Shown: positions 36,415-45,682, numbered from the stretch's first letter. The stretch: 64,000 nucleotides of DNA from Deltaproteobacteria bacterium (GCA_029261875.1 JAJDAL010000046.1:1-64000); one strand, 5' to 3'. Numbers and translations: made by a program. The notes: a model not told the origin generated them from the sequence alone.

Positions 36415-37884
36415 ATGAGCGAAGAACAGCAAACCGGCCTGCGGGAGCTCTCCGCGGTCAGCGACTCGATCCGGGCCATCACCTCGAGCCTGGAGCTTCC
36501 CGAGGTGCTGCGCCTGGTCCTGGGCCGCATCGAGACCCTCACTCACACCGAGGCGCTCTCCTTCCTCCTGTACGACCCGGCTCGCGAGGAGCTCGTGTTT
36601 GCCGCCACCCAGACGCTGCGCGAGCAGGTGTTCGCGGGCGCGCGCGGTGAGGTTCCGAGCGGCCTGGGGGCGTGGGCGGCGCGCACGGGTCGCAGTGGCC
36701 GCATCAACGATCTCTCCCAGGCAGCGAGTTATGGGATCCAGCCCAAAGACATCGACTACGTGGAGAAGAACTTGCTCGCAGTCCCCCTGCGTCGACGGGG
36801 AGACATCATCGGTGCCGTCGAATTGGCGGACCGCTACGGGCGAGACTTCGTTCCCGAGGATGAACGCCGCTTGCAGAAACTCGCCGACGCCTTCGCGGAG
36901 AGTGCCGCTTGCGAAGAGCTCGCCCAGGACCTCGATGCACTGCGCCGGTTCTTTACGGAAGTCGCGGCACAGATTCCCAGTGAAGACGCCACGCTGATTC
37001 TCCGGGACCAGGAAGGCCGTCAGCAGCAGCTCGGGGGATCGCGGCGGCTCGAGGCCGGCGTCGTGGACGGCCTCCGGATCAGCGTGGATCAGGGGATCGC
37101 CGGCTGGGTGGCGCGCAACCAAAAACCCCTGCGCTTGGACGACGTCAAATCCGACCCGCGTTATTTCTCCGGCATGGAAAAGCGCACCGGCTTCGCGCCG
37201 CGAACCATGCTGTGCGTCCCGGTCGCCATGAAGGGCCGACTGCACGGCGTCATCCAATGCATCAACAAGCTCGACGGCAGCCAATTCAACGACGACGAGC
37301 TGCATCTCGTTCAGCTCCTCGCCGACCACGCCGCGATCGCGATCGAGAACGCTCGACTCTTCCGCGAAGCCAACCTGGCCGCGCGCACCGACGATCTGAC
37401 GGGTCTCTCCAATACGCGGCACTACAACGAACTCTTGCCCGAAATCCTCGAGCGCAGCGATCTCGTTTCCCTCCTGGTGCTCGATCTCGACGCCTTCAAG
37501 GCGGTGGTGGATGGCAACGGACACCTGGTGGGCAGCCGTACCATCGGACAGGTCGGCCGCCACATCGGCACCGTCGTACGCCCGGGGGACGTGGCCGCGC
37601 GCTTCGGGGGAGACGAGTTCGTCGTCATCCTGCCCGACACGAGTACGGAGGATGCGATCGCCCTCGCCGAGGAGCTGCGCAAGGGGATCGAGCGGATGAA
37701 GGTTCTGGAGGGGACGGACGTGGACATCTCGGGCGTGACGGCCAGCGTGGGCGTGGCGACCTATCCCGTTCACGCCACCAGCGCCGACGGCTTGTTTCAC
37801 GTCGCGGATTCAGCCATGTACCGCGCGAAAGATGTGGGCAAGAACACCGTCGTCCTGGCGGACCCGACCCAACCTACTCTCTAG
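36415..37884 (+). CDS. GAF-GAF-GGDEF protein (probable diguanylate cyclase)
   Basis: A 489-aa cytosolic signalling protein with two GAF domains (about 15-160 and 165-325) and a GGDEF domain (about 330-480). The active-site loop RFGGDEFVVILP is intact (GGDEF at 398-402), as is LVLDLDAFKAVVDGNGH. The conserved GD after the GH motif reads GS. c-di-GMP synthesis is likely but could be reduced. No EAL or PilZ protein is in the window. Two palindromes lie directly upstream. Confidence 0.88.
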   Translation: MSEEQQTGLRELSAVSDSIRAITSSLELPEVLRLVLGRIETLTHTEALSFLLYDPAREELVFAATQTLREQVFAGARGEVPSGLGAWAARTGRSGRINDLSQAASYGIQPKDIDYVEKNLLAVPLRRRGDIIGAVELADRYGRDFVPEDERRLQKLADAFAESAACEELAQDLDALRRFFTEVAAQIPSEDATLILRDQEGRQQQLGGSRRLEAGVVDGLRISVDQGIAGWVARNQKPLRLDDVKSDPRYFSGMEKRTGFAPRTMLCVPVAMKGRLHGVIQCINKLDGSQFNDDELHLVQLLADHAAIAIENARLFREANLAARTDDLTGLSNTRHYNELLPEILERSDLVSLLVLDLDAFKAVVDGNGHLVGSRTIGQVGRHIGTVVRPGDVAARFGGDEFVVILPDTSTEDAIALAEELRKGIERMKVLEGTDVDISGVTASVGVATYPVHATSADGLFHVADSAMYRAKDVGKNTVVLADPTQPTL

Positions 37885-37927
37885 GTCCAACTTCCAATCG
37901 GCGGCGTCGCGCCCGGGAAGCTTCCGG

Positions 37928-38509
37928 TTATTTCTTGGAAATGCCCTTGGCCTTCGCGCTCTTGGGATCCGGGGGCTCCATGCCGCGGGCAGCCGCGGCG
38001 ATCTCGTCGGGCTTGTAGCCGTAGTACACGCGGTCCCCCACCTTGGCGGCCGGAAACTCCTGGCGAGGGAAGGTCGCAAAGATCTGGGCGCCCATGTGGT
38101 TCTTCTCGACGTCCACCTTGACGTAGTTCACGCCCTGGGCTCGTAGCTCTTCGGCCAGCTCCTTGCAGTTCTTACAATCGCCCTTGACGTAGAGTTCAAC
38201 GCCGAGCTGTTGCTGGACTTTTTCTTCCGGCGCCAACAGAGCGCGCAACCAGCCACCCAGACCTTCTTCCTGCTGCTCGCGTTCCCTGGCGCGTTTCTTG
38301 GCCGGTGTGAGCCCGTGGCGCTTCACCTGGTCGCGGTAGGCTTCGGGAACGTCGCCCAGATCCGTGACCACGTGCATCCGACCCTGGTCGTCGCGGTATC
38401 GGAAGAATTCGGCTTCGGCGGGAAGCGCGGTGAAGACCCAACTGGTCAATACAACCAGGGTGCTCGCGCGCGCAATCCGCCCTACACGTCGAGATTGAGA
38501 CTTTCGCAT
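37928..38509 (-). CDS. Secreted DUF4124/glutaredoxin-like protein
   Basis: A 193-aa protein from ATG 38509. The signal peptide (TLVVLTSWVFTALPAEA) is followed by a DUF4124-like segment (EFFRYRDDQGRMHVVTDLGD) and a glutaredoxin-like domain with the redox pair in VKGDCKNCKELAEELRAQG. It is therefore predicted to be a periplasmic thiol-disulfide protein. The start was chosen for its signal peptide; the open frame extends 39 codons further. It is divergent from the SH3 gene. Confidence 0.75.
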   Translation of the reverse strand: MRKSQSRRVGRIARASTLVVLTSWVFTALPAEAEFFRYRDDQGRMHVVTDLGDVPEAYRDQVKRHGLTPAKKRAREREQQEEGLGGWLRALLAPEEKVQQQLGVELYVKGDCKNCKELAEELRAQGVNYVKVDVEKNHMGAQIFATFPRQEFPAAKVGDRVYYGYKPDEIAAAARGMEPPDPKSAKAKGISKK

Positions 38510-38614
38510 CTTCCGTATATCGGCCGGTCTAGGGGCGGTCTGAATCGCTCGGGCCCGATACAATCCTTCCTCCGCGTCAGAAGATTTTCGGGGGGCGCGC
38601 GGGGGGACAGTTTC

Positions 38615-39187
38615 ATGGGAGCGCAAGTGAGGGGCGCAACCGGTTGGAGATCCGTCGTCTTGGCGTCGTTGGCGCTATTGATGGCGGGAATCGCCTCCGG
38701 GGAACAATGGGTCAGTGGCGAGGTCAATCTGAACCTCCGCACCGGACCCGGCTCGGACTATCGAATCAAAGGGGCACTCAAGACGGGCGACAGCCTCGAA
38801 GTGCTGGAGCGCCAAAAGCGCTGGACCCACGTCCGCGTCTCGGACGGACGCGAGGGTTGGGTTCCAGCGGGTTTCCTGTCGGAGGAGCCGCCGCCGCTGA
38901 TTCGCGTGGAGCAGCTGGCAGCCGATGTTTCACAGCTTCGAGAGCAGCTCGAGAAAGCGACGACCGAGGTCACGGAGCTATCGAGCCGCAACGAGTCGCT
39001 GATGTCGCGCGACGGGGAACTGACCGCCACCAACCGGCATCTCGACATCGAGAATCGCGATCTCAAGGCCGGCGCGCGCTGGCCCGAGTGGATCACCGGA
39101 GCCTCCATCCTGGCCGCCGGCATGGTGGCAGGTGCGCTGCTTCAGTCCTGGAGCAGTCGCCGCCCGCAGCCGCGCATCCGGTTCTGA
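38615..39187 (+). CDS. SH3-domain envelope protein with coiled coil and C-terminal anchor (TIGR04211-like)
   Basis: A 190-aa protein with signal peptide (WRSVVLASLALLMAGIASG), a bacterial SH3 domain (VNLNLRTGPGSDYRIKGALK; WTHVRVSDGREGWVPAGFL), a coiled coil (VEQLAADVSQLREQLEKA) and a C-terminal TM helix (WITGASILAAGMVAGALLQ). This matches E. coli YgiM-type SH3 proteins, which face the periplasm near peptidoglycan. GGGGGA upstream supports the ATG. Confidence 0.82.
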   Translation: MGAQVRGATGWRSVVLASLALLMAGIASGEQWVSGEVNLNLRTGPGSDYRIKGALKTGDSLEVLERQKRWTHVRVSDGREGWVPAGFLSEEPPPLIRVEQLAADVSQLREQLEKATTEVTELSSRNESLMSRDGELTATNRHLDIENRDLKAGARWPEWITGASILAAGMVAGALLQSWSSRRPQPRIRF

Positions 39188-39224
39188 TCGAGCACGGGCC
39201 CGAGCGACCTTCCCCAAAACGAGG

Positions 39225-39260
39225 AAGGCCCTGCTGGGCCGGGAAACCCAACAGGGCCTT
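39225..39260 (+). terminator. Strong hairpin after the SH3 gene
   Basis: AAGGCCCTG (39225-39233) pairs with CAGGGCCTT (39252-39260), with an inner TGGG/CCCA extension. It lies 38 nt after the SH3 stop codon. No T-run follows, so it is a terminator-like or transcript-stabilising hairpin. Confidence 0.5.
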
Positions 39261-39780
39261 GGGTGGGAGCGAGAGCTTCTACGGCGAAACTGCGGACGAA
39301 ACCGTGCTCGGCGTGCGGAGGTCATCCTCTTCACGCGCGCCGATCTGGAACGGAACCGGGAAGTTGTTCCTCACGGCCATCAAAACACCGTTTCGCACCT
39401 GTGGCCTCTTCTGCGTCAGCTGGGACCCAATTGCGAGCCCGAAAGGAATCGTTGAATTCGCCCCCAACCGCTCGCGTGAGGCCGACATCCGGTAGCTGTC
39501 CGGACGTTCGGCTTCGCACGGGTTTGATCCCGTAACGCGAGCCGCTGTGATGCGCGGCGAAGTCATCTGCCTTTCGAAGCAATCACGCACACGCAATACA
39601 AGTGCAATTGGGATGCCAGGTGGGGTCGAGCCCCGAGAGGCGCCGTAGGTCCACATGCGCCCGCTAGACGGTGAAAATGGGACAACCCGGCATTTTCCCG
39701 GGGAGCTTCGACCCCAGGGTGCGGAGAAATGTTTTCTTCGAGTTGGTAAAGATTTTCCCGACGGAGGAGAAGATGCCACA

Positions 39781-39819
39781 AAATGAAAACCGGCCCCCAC
39801 GGAGTGGGGACCGGCTTTA
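39781..39819 (-). terminator. Intrinsic terminator of the DUF7450-like gene
   Basis: On the minus strand the hairpin CCGGTCCCCAC-TCC-GTGGGGGCCGG is followed by TTTTCATTTT. It lies 41 nt downstream of the stop codon at 39860. This is the clearest rho-independent terminator in the window. Confidence 0.75.
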
Positions 39820-39859
39820 TCTCGTCTGGACTCCCGAAGGTGCCCAGTGCTCGCGTGAA

Positions 39860-40957
39860 CTAGAGCGGGGTTCCCGAACTGTTCACGACGGCCGGAATGC
39901 AGACCTCGAGCTCTTTGTTCGTGTCGATACGCTCAGGCGCCGTCAGCTGGTGTCCCACGAAAACCGGATCGCCGGTCTTCAGGGTCAGCTTCGTGTGCTT
40001 GGCTTGCTTGGGATCGATCTTCGTTCCCTTGTCGACGCCATCCCAGGGCTGGGCAATCAGCTTCGAGGCGGCTTTGGCCTGGAAGCAGAGGAGCCCGGTG
40101 CCCGGATCCGTCGCTGTGCTGGGCGTAGCCGCGCACGTCGTCGTGCGAGTCGCCCCCTTGGAGTCCGTCTCGACCGTATCGATGAGGGACTTGTCGACCG
40201 GCACGCACAGCTCCGTGGCCTTCTTCAAGTCGTAGTAGCGCGCGTTCCCGAAGGTCGGGTGTCCCGCGCCCTCACCCAGCTGGTCTTCGACCTTGACCTG
40301 GATGTTCTTCTTGAGTTTGCCCTTGGCGGGATCCTGCAGATCGCCAAACGGCGGAGCCTTGGTTTCCTTGACCTGGTAGCACTTGTAGTGATCCGGCGGA
40401 CCGGCGCCCGGGACCGCGGGAACGGGACCGTTGAGGTCTTTGTTCGCCGGGATCATGACGCGCTTCTCTTTGTTGGTGTCCACGTAGATCGTGCTGAGCC
40501 CACCGCCGAAGGTCGGGTTCTGGAGTTCGATCTCGACGCCACCGTGCTTCACGTGCTTGCGGCATTTCGGGAACTTCTCCTTGCCGGGATCACCCGCCAC
40601 GGGAAGTGAACTCTGCTTCGCGCACTTGATCTGGAACGACAGCAGGTGCGTTCCGTTCAAGTCCACGCCGCCTTCGTCGTTCTTGTTTCCGGGCATCAAA
40701 AGCGACTTCACCTTCGAGATCTCGTAGTTCTCGACGGTAGTCTCGCCATCGTTGAAGTCGAAGATCGGATCGTCGAGACCCACAACGCAGCCCTTGGCGA
40801 GCGCACCGTTGACGGCCTTCTTGTCCGATTCCTTCACCTGATAACCAATGAAATCTTCCAGAGCCCCACTGGGCCCCGCACTGGCCGGAGTCGCAACGTA
40901 CACCACAACGGCGGCTGCAACGGCGGCGCACAGAATTCCTGCACCCTTCATCTGCAT
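39860..40957 (-). CDS. Secreted protein with DUF7450-like repeats
   Basis: A 365-aa secreted protein, start ATG 40957 with AGGAG. Signal: ILCAAVAAAVVVYVATPASA. The mature part holds about three imperfect repeats of roughly 100 residues, each with an opening like HYKCYQVKETK or LLCFQAKAASK, a central VxVxDQ/GDPVF segment, and a closing ELCVPVDKSL or LEVCIPAVV with paired cysteines. This resembles the DUF7450 family of environmental deltaproteobacterial genomes. Function unknown. A strong terminator follows. Confidence 0.75.
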   Translation of the reverse strand: MQMKGAGILCAAVAAAVVVYVATPASAGPSGALEDFIGYQVKESDKKAVNGALAKGCVVGLDDPIFDFNDGETTVENYEISKVKSLLMPGNKNDEGGVDLNGTHLLSFQIKCAKQSSLPVAGDPGKEKFPKCRKHVKHGGVEIELQNPTFGGGLSTIYVDTNKEKRVMIPANKDLNGPVPAVPGAGPPDHYKCYQVKETKAPPFGDLQDPAKGKLKKNIQVKVEDQLGEGAGHPTFGNARYYDLKKATELCVPVDKSLIDTVETDSKGATRTTTCAATPSTATDPGTGLLCFQAKAASKLIAQPWDGVDKGTKIDPKQAKHTKLTLKTGDPVFVGHQLTAPERIDTNKELEVCIPAVVNSSGTPL

Positions 40958-41317
40958 CGCTCCTCTCGATTGAACCGGACCCATTGTCGGGTTTGAGTTG
41001 CGGGGCTGGCATTCCCCCAGCCGCCCTACTAACCGGCAGCGAGATAGTACCACCATGTTGCGTAAAAGTAGCAACGAATATACGTATGATTTGCATGAGA
41101 GTTGCGTGCGCAGATGCGTCCAACAGCAGCAGCAGGGACGGCACTAGCCGTGTCCTCAGGAACTGCTTTCGGAGTGTGGAAAAACTTTTCACACACCCCG
41201 CGGGAACGCCTCCTCGGAGACGATGGCGGACGGGTCGCGCTGAACTATTCTCCGGGGCGCCCGAATCGCAGTGAGACGGGGTTCGTTTGACAAGTTCCGA
41301 CACCTCTTGGAGACCCC
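40958..41317. other. Intergenic region between divergent genes
   Basis: 360 nt. The central part (about 41050-41100) is AT-rich and probably carries promoters for one or both flanking genes. No clear -35/-10 pair, RNA gene or strong hairpin was identified. Confidence 0.45.
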
Positions 41318-41662
41318 ATGACAAGCGACGCCTACACAAGAATTCTGCTCGCCGTACTTGCCGTTCTACTCGGAGTCCTGGTCGCACAGGGCCTGAGAAA
41401 ACCGGGTAGCTGCAAAAGCCACACCCCCACCACCGCCCAGAGCGACGTTGGCCGGTTCGTCGTCAGCGGGATCCGGGCCGGAGGTCGTGGCGGCACGACC
41501 TTGCTGCGGACGGACACGATCATGGGAACGGTATGGAAGGCCAACCCGACGGGCGCCAGCCGCTGGCAGCTGGTCACCGAGCCCCTGGAACTCGAACCCC
41601 TGGCTGCAGAGGGCGGCGAGGAATCAGATGCGGAGCCGAGTGAGGCCCCGGACGCCGAATAG
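41318..41662 (+). CDS. Hypothetical protein with N-terminal membrane anchor
   Basis: A 114-aa protein that I do not recognise. Residues 9-25 (ILLAVLAVLLGVLVAQG) form a signal or TM helix. The rest includes FVVSGIRAGGRGGTTLLRTD, WQLVTEPLELEPL and an acidic tail (GGEESDAEPSEAPDAE). GGAG precedes the ATG. The gene is upstream of two HEAT-repeat lipoproteins on the same strand, 102 nt away. Confidence 0.6.
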   Translation: MTSDAYTRILLAVLAVLLGVLVAQGLRKPGSCKSHTPTTAQSDVGRFVVSGIRAGGRGGTTLLRTDTIMGTVWKANPTGASRWQLVTEPLELEPLAAEGGEESDAEPSEAPDAE

Positions 41663-41764
41663 CCGCGGTATAGTGGCCGCGTTGCCAGAGTCGCCCCCCA
41701 CGGACGGATCGAATCACGTGGGGCGACTCGAGTGTGTATCGATTCGATTGGATAGGGAAGTGGA

Positions 41765-42334
41765 ATGAGGATTTCTATGCGCAGCTCCATCACCGGAGTC
41801 GTAGTTTCGTTGGTCCTGGCTGCTGGCTTGGGTGGGTGTGGTAGCGATGAAGCGGAGCCCGTCAAACCCGAAGCCGCGGTTCCGGCCGCCAAGACACCCG
41901 TCGCAACGGCCCCGAAGCCCGCGACGGCCCCGATGGACCAGGCCAAGAAAGCCGCCCCGGGAGTCCCGAACCTCGAAGACGTCGCCCGCGAGCTCGTCAA
42001 CCCGGATCCCGAGGTGCGGATCGATGCGCTCTCCGGTCTCGACGTCGATGAGCCCGGCGACATCAAGCTCTTGCGCCGGGCCCTCATGGAAGACGGGGAA
42101 TCCGAGGTACGCGTCGAAGCGGCGGATCTCCTCTCTTATTCCGATTCTCCGCGAGCCCTCAGCGCGCTCAAGGAGGCGCTAGCCGATCCGGAGCCCAACG
42201 TGGTCGTGGCCGCCATCGAGGCACTCGAGTACGCGGGGGACGAAAACATCATTCCCGACCTGCGCCCCCTCCTCTCGCATCGCGATGCCGAGGTGCGAGA
42301 GCGAGCCCAGGAGGCGATCGAGTACTTGGAGTAG
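41765..42334 (+). CDS. HEAT-repeat lipoprotein
   Basis: A 189-aa lipoprotein. The signal (SSITGVVVSLVLAAGLGGC) ends in a lipobox. An Ala/Pro/Lys-rich linker follows to about residue 70, then three HEAT-like repeats (VRIDALSGLDVDEPGDIKLL; VRVEAADLLSYSDSPRALSA; VVVAAIEALEYAGDENIIPD) form a solenoid, likely for protein-protein contact in the envelope. The last base overlaps the GTG start of the next HEAT lipoprotein. Confidence 0.82.
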   Translation: MRISMRSSITGVVVSLVLAAGLGGCGSDEAEPVKPEAAVPAAKTPVATAPKPATAPMDQAKKAAPGVPNLEDVARELVNPDPEVRIDALSGLDVDEPGDIKLLRRALMEDGESEVRVEAADLLSYSDSPRALSALKEALADPEPNVVVAAIEALEYAGDENIIPDLRPLLSHRDAEVRERAQEAIEYLE

Positions 42335-42960
42335 TGTCCGAAGCGAGGAGAAGAGCGGTCCTCGCCGGGCTGCTGATCAGTTTCGCGGGGATGCCTCTGG
42401 GGTGCGGTGAGACCGACCCCGCTCCGCCTCCTCCTGCGCAAAGGCCGGCAGGCGCGCAACCGGACGCGGCTCCGTCTCCCGCCGCGCCTTCGGTCCCGAG
42501 TTCCCCACCTGCCGCGGCCCCACCCGTCGCTCCCGCGGAAACCCTCGCCCCCGACCCGCAATCCCCCTTCACCCGATTGAAGGATCCGAGCTCGGACAAT
42601 CGCTCGGAAGCCATCGGCGACCTCGCCGACCTCGCCACCCCCGCGGCGATGGATGCAATTCGCGAGGCGGTCTACGAGGAACTCGACGCGGAACTCCGCA
42701 TCGAAATGCTCGAAGTCCTGGTCGAACAGGAAGCGCCGCGCAGCCTAGACACCCTCCTCTACCTGCTGAGCGACACCGATTCCGAGGTCCGCGAGGCCGC
42801 GGCCGATGGCCTCGACGCCCTGGAGGACGATCGCGCGGTACCGGGCCTCTATTCACGCTTGCGCGGCGAGCCCGATCCCTACGTGCGCGAAGCCATCCTC
42901 TCGACGCTGATCAGCCTGGATCCCGATTTCGATGAAGAGCTGTTCGAAGAGGACGATTAG
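42334..42960 (+). CDS. Second HEAT-repeat lipoprotein
   Basis: A 208-aa lipoprotein, start GTG 42334 overlapping the upstream stop by one base. The signal (RRAVLAGLLISFAGMPLGC) ends in a lipobox, followed by a long Pro/Ala linker and HEAT-like repeats (SSDNRSEAIGDLADLATPAA; RIEMLEVLVEQEAPRSLDTL; EVREAAADGLDALEDDRAVP). It looks like a paralogue of the preceding gene from a tandem duplication. It converges on the exosortase gene, overlapping its 3' end by 4 nt. Confidence 0.82.
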   Translation: MSEARRRAVLAGLLISFAGMPLGCGETDPAPPPPAQRPAGAQPDAAPSPAAPSVPSSPPAAAPPVAPAETLAPDPQSPFTRLKDPSSDNRSEAIGDLADLATPAAMDAIREAVYEELDAELRIEMLEVLVEQEAPRSLDTLLYLLSDTDSEVREAAADGLDALEDDRAVPGLYSRLRGEPDPYVREAILSTLISLDPDFDEELFEEDD

Positions 42961-44522
42961 CGGGCCGCACCCGAGGACTTCATCGCGTCCACCACCCGGC
43001 GGGCCACCGTCAAGAAGCGCCGGAGACGTTCGTCGGCTTCGGCAGCCCCCGTCACCGTCGGTGCAATGTCGGTCGCCAAGCGAACGACGACGATCCCATC
43101 GGTTCGGCGCAACGGACTCACATCCAGTCCGAAGAAAGCGCGCAGCACTTCCTCCACGGTTCCCACGGCACCCTCTCTCCAGTGGTAGGCGAGAATCCGC
43201 TCGGCTCCGTAGCGCAGGATCAAGCGGTCGACCTCCGCCTCGATGCCGGGTACGGAGATGACCTGGCTCCCACCCGCCAAGTCTTCGATCGCCCACCCAC
43301 TGGACAGGCGCGCCGTCTTCTCGGAAACGGCGCTCCGGTGGCGTTCGAGGGATTTCGAGTACCCGACGAACAAGTGAACCGCATTCGTTCCTTCACCGAA
43401 CTCGCGATTGAAGATGTGTTCGAAGTCGACACTGCCCAGAAAGTTGCGATCGACGCTCAGCTTCGTCGACTCCCAGATCCGGGACTCGCGGGGAAGCATC
43501 GAATGAATGGAGAAGGAGGATCGGAGGGGGAGCTCATAAACGGGGATTGCGATGGAGCCCAGAGCCAGGACGCCCGCTACGAGGGTGACGGCAAGCCAAG
43601 TGGAACTTCCGAGTGAAGGCCAGGAGCGGTCCGAATCGTCTGTCTCCGGGCGATCTGCGGTGGGGGCGAAGCGCATGAGCAGGCTGTCGATTCCCCAGAT
43701 GGCCGCGACGCCACCCAGTAGGGCGGCGACGCCCTGGAGGGTGTGAATGGCCAGCTGCTCGGAATCCGGATTGAGGATCAAACTCAAGACCCGTACGCCG
43801 TTGACGAGGAACGCCACCAGCGGCGCGGAGAACAACACGATCGCGGCACGACGCGCGTTGCGGACGAACAGATCGATGTAGATCAACGCAACGAGCGTGA
43901 GGGTTTCGATCGATCGGAGCCCGCTGCAGGTTTCGATGACTTCGAAATCGCCGCCGCGCAAATGGATCTGATCCGCTTCCAGCAAGGCGGGAACGCCGAT
44001 GAATTCGAGCAGGTGCGTCGCGATGTTCGCGGTCCAGAGCTGCAAGGGGAAAACGATCTGGTTGACGAAGGCGGCGGGGAGCGGAATGGCGAGCATCATC
44101 ATGACGCTCGGAAGCAACAACACGCGCGCCAAAGCGCGGCCCCCCAGCCAAAAGCCCAAGGCCAAGGTGTTGGCCGCCAGCGACATCGCAAGCAGGTCGT
44201 AGGCCTGGATGTAGGTCGCCCACCCGAACATCCCGAGCCCCAGCGCCAGGAAGAACAGGGCGGGGAGCACTGCCCGGGGCTGCCGGAGCGCGCGCCGAAC
44301 CCGATCGCGCCGCCGAAACAGAACCCACGCGACGAGCCCGAAAATCACCAGGGGAGACGTATCCGAGGCGAGAAAGAACCAGCCTTCGATTTCGCTGGCG
44401 AGGCGCTGGGGGGCTTCGTAGGTCCAGAGCTTCCAATACGCAGCCAGCAGCAAGATCGCGCCGGACGCGATCAGCGCCAGCCGCGATTTCGCGATCCCAG
44501 ACTCTTCCGCAGGCTCTACCAT
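42957..44522 (-). CDS. Exosortase fused to an EpsI-like C-terminal domain
   Basis: Membrane transpeptidase/protease that processes proteins with CTERM-type sorting signals, usually in EPS-producing bacteria. The N-terminal half has about eight helices and the catalytic triad: C199 (ETCSGLRS), R244 (FLVNGVRV) and H260 (AIHTLQGVAA). From about residue 305 a soluble EpsI/DUF3485-like domain follows (SFSIHSMLPRESRIWES; VHLFVGYSKSLERHRSAV). At 521 aa it is the fused form. No EPS glycosyltransferase cluster is adjacent. Confidence 0.9.
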   Translation of the reverse strand: MVEPAEESGIAKSRLALIASGAILLLAAYWKLWTYEAPQRLASEIEGWFFLASDTSPLVIFGLVAWVLFRRRDRVRRALRQPRAVLPALFFLALGLGMFGWATYIQAYDLLAMSLAANTLALGFWLGGRALARVLLLPSVMMMLAIPLPAAFVNQIVFPLQLWTANIATHLLEFIGVPALLEADQIHLRGGDFEVIETCSGLRSIETLTLVALIYIDLFVRNARRAAIVLFSAPLVAFLVNGVRVLSLILNPDSEQLAIHTLQGVAALLGGVAAIWGIDSLLMRFAPTADRPETDDSDRSWPSLGSSTWLAVTLVAGVLALGSIAIPVYELPLRSSFSIHSMLPRESRIWESTKLSVDRNFLGSVDFEHIFNREFGEGTNAVHLFVGYSKSLERHRSAVSEKTARLSSGWAIEDLAGGSQVISVPGIEAEVDRLILRYGAERILAYHWREGAVGTVEEVLRAFFGLDVSPLRRTDGIVVVRLATDIAPTVTGAAEADERLRRFLTVARRVVDAMKSSGAAR

Positions 44523-44804
44523 CGGTCGTACGCAGTCTCTCGTCTAGACACCAGCGCCATTGGATTGGACGCATCGGCGGCTGGATCGCTTCGGTCACTC
44601 CTGGGGAAATCCCGCTCTGGGCCGGGCAGCGTAGCTTCTCGCCGGCCCCGCAACACCGCCCGGAAGTGAGGGGCAAGCGGGGCCCCGTTCGTGACGCGCC
44701 CCCTTCGCAGTCCCAGCCTGGGTGCAACCGACGGGCAGCTCGGAATCCGGCAAGGGAGGGTGGCCCAAGCGGCTCAGGCGACGCCGAAATTTCATCCTCG
44801 CCCG

Positions 44805-45620
44805 CTAGGAAAGCTCGACCGATTCCCAACCCTCGCCGCTGCGGCGCATGGCCCAGAAGCCGTCTTCGACCGAGACGGTCCCGAAGAACTCGCCCACCGC
44901 GCGCGTCACGCCCGGGTGGTAGTTCTGGCCGGTTTTCGGGTCGCGCAGATAGTCGGTTCCCGGTGCTTCCCGTTCCTGGGCCGCGCATTCGAAGGACTGC
45001 AGCTCCAGGTCGTCGCCGCACACGATGCCGCCTTCCGCCACGAGCTTCGACGCCCCGCGAATGTCGTGCAACACGCTCGCGTAGGCGTGGTCGCCGTCGA
45101 TGTAGACGATGTCGAAACTGGCGGGCGCGAGCAGGGGAAACGCCAGATCGCTGCGGGATTTGATCGGGACGATGAGATCCGCGCAACCCGCGGAGCGGAT
45201 GTTGTGCAGGAACAGGTTGAGGATGCTCTGTTTGCGTGCCGCACGCTGCATGCGTCGGTGCATGGCGTTTGTGTTCACCGACGTATCGAGATAAGGCTCC
45301 CAGGGATCGACGCAAACCACGACGCCGCGACCGGCGTGATGATCCCGAAGGGCCTCGGCAAAGGTGATGGCCGATCCCCCGGACCAGGACCCCACTTCGA
45401 GGATCTTCAACGGGTCCCCGGGACGCCGACCGGACTCGCGTTCGACCAGACGACGAGCGATTCGCATGCGCGCCGCATTGGTTTGTCCGGCCGCCAGTAC
45501 GGGACCGAAGTAGGGCTCGTGGCGAACCCGGGTTTTCAGCCAATAATCCGCGGCATCGCGCGGACCGCGTACGAGCCGACGCTTGATGAAACGACGGATA
45601 GGTTTGAGGGAAATGCGCAC
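44805..45620 (-). CDS. SAM-dependent methyltransferase (class I, cephalosporin-hydroxylase/TylF-like)
   Basis: A 271-aa protein. The Rossmann motif is LKILEVGSWSGGSAITFAEA, then VVVCVDPWEPYLDT with the acidic SAM-ribose residue, and FDIVYIDGDHAYASVLHDI, where the DGDH motif is typical of TylF-like or CmcI-like enzymes. Substrate unknown. I chose GTG 45620; the frame is open another 65 codons upstream, overlapping the Sel1 gene, without conserved features. Confidence 0.78.
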   Translation of the reverse strand: MRISLKPIRRFIKRRLVRGPRDAADYWLKTRVRHEPYFGPVLAAGQTNAARMRIARRLVERESGRRPGDPLKILEVGSWSGGSAITFAEALRDHHAGRGVVVCVDPWEPYLDTSVNTNAMHRRMQRAARKQSILNLFLHNIRSAGCADLIVPIKSRSDLAFPLLAPASFDIVYIDGDHAYASVLHDIRGASKLVAEGGIVCGDDLELQSFECAAQEREAPGTDYLRDPKTGQNYHPGVTRAVGEFFGTVSVEDGFWAMRRSGEGWESVELS

Positions 45621-45682
45621 AGCGGCCTGATGGTACTCTCCGCAGCCGCCCTCGCACCCCCGAAGCAGAATTGGACCCGCCT

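Larger units (their letters stand above)
39188..39859. other. Intergenic region, 672 nt, with hairpins only
   Basis: Contains the hairpin at 39225-39260 and the minus-strand terminator near 39787-39819. The short frames inside have no protein-like features, ribosome-site support or family resemblance. The middle (about 39480-39750) has G/C-rich inverted segments, but I could not assign a riboswitch or RNA family. Confidence 0.5.

Noticed and set aside
35734..37800. 688-codon minus-strand frame across the NAD-kinase and GGDEF genes
   Set aside because: Covers two real plus-strand genes and the gap between them; a composition artefact.
44750..44810. tRNA-Ser/Leu-like segment (GGAGGGTGGCCCAAGCGGCT)
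   Set aside because: Only a 5'-half resemblance; no anticodon arm or T arm follows.
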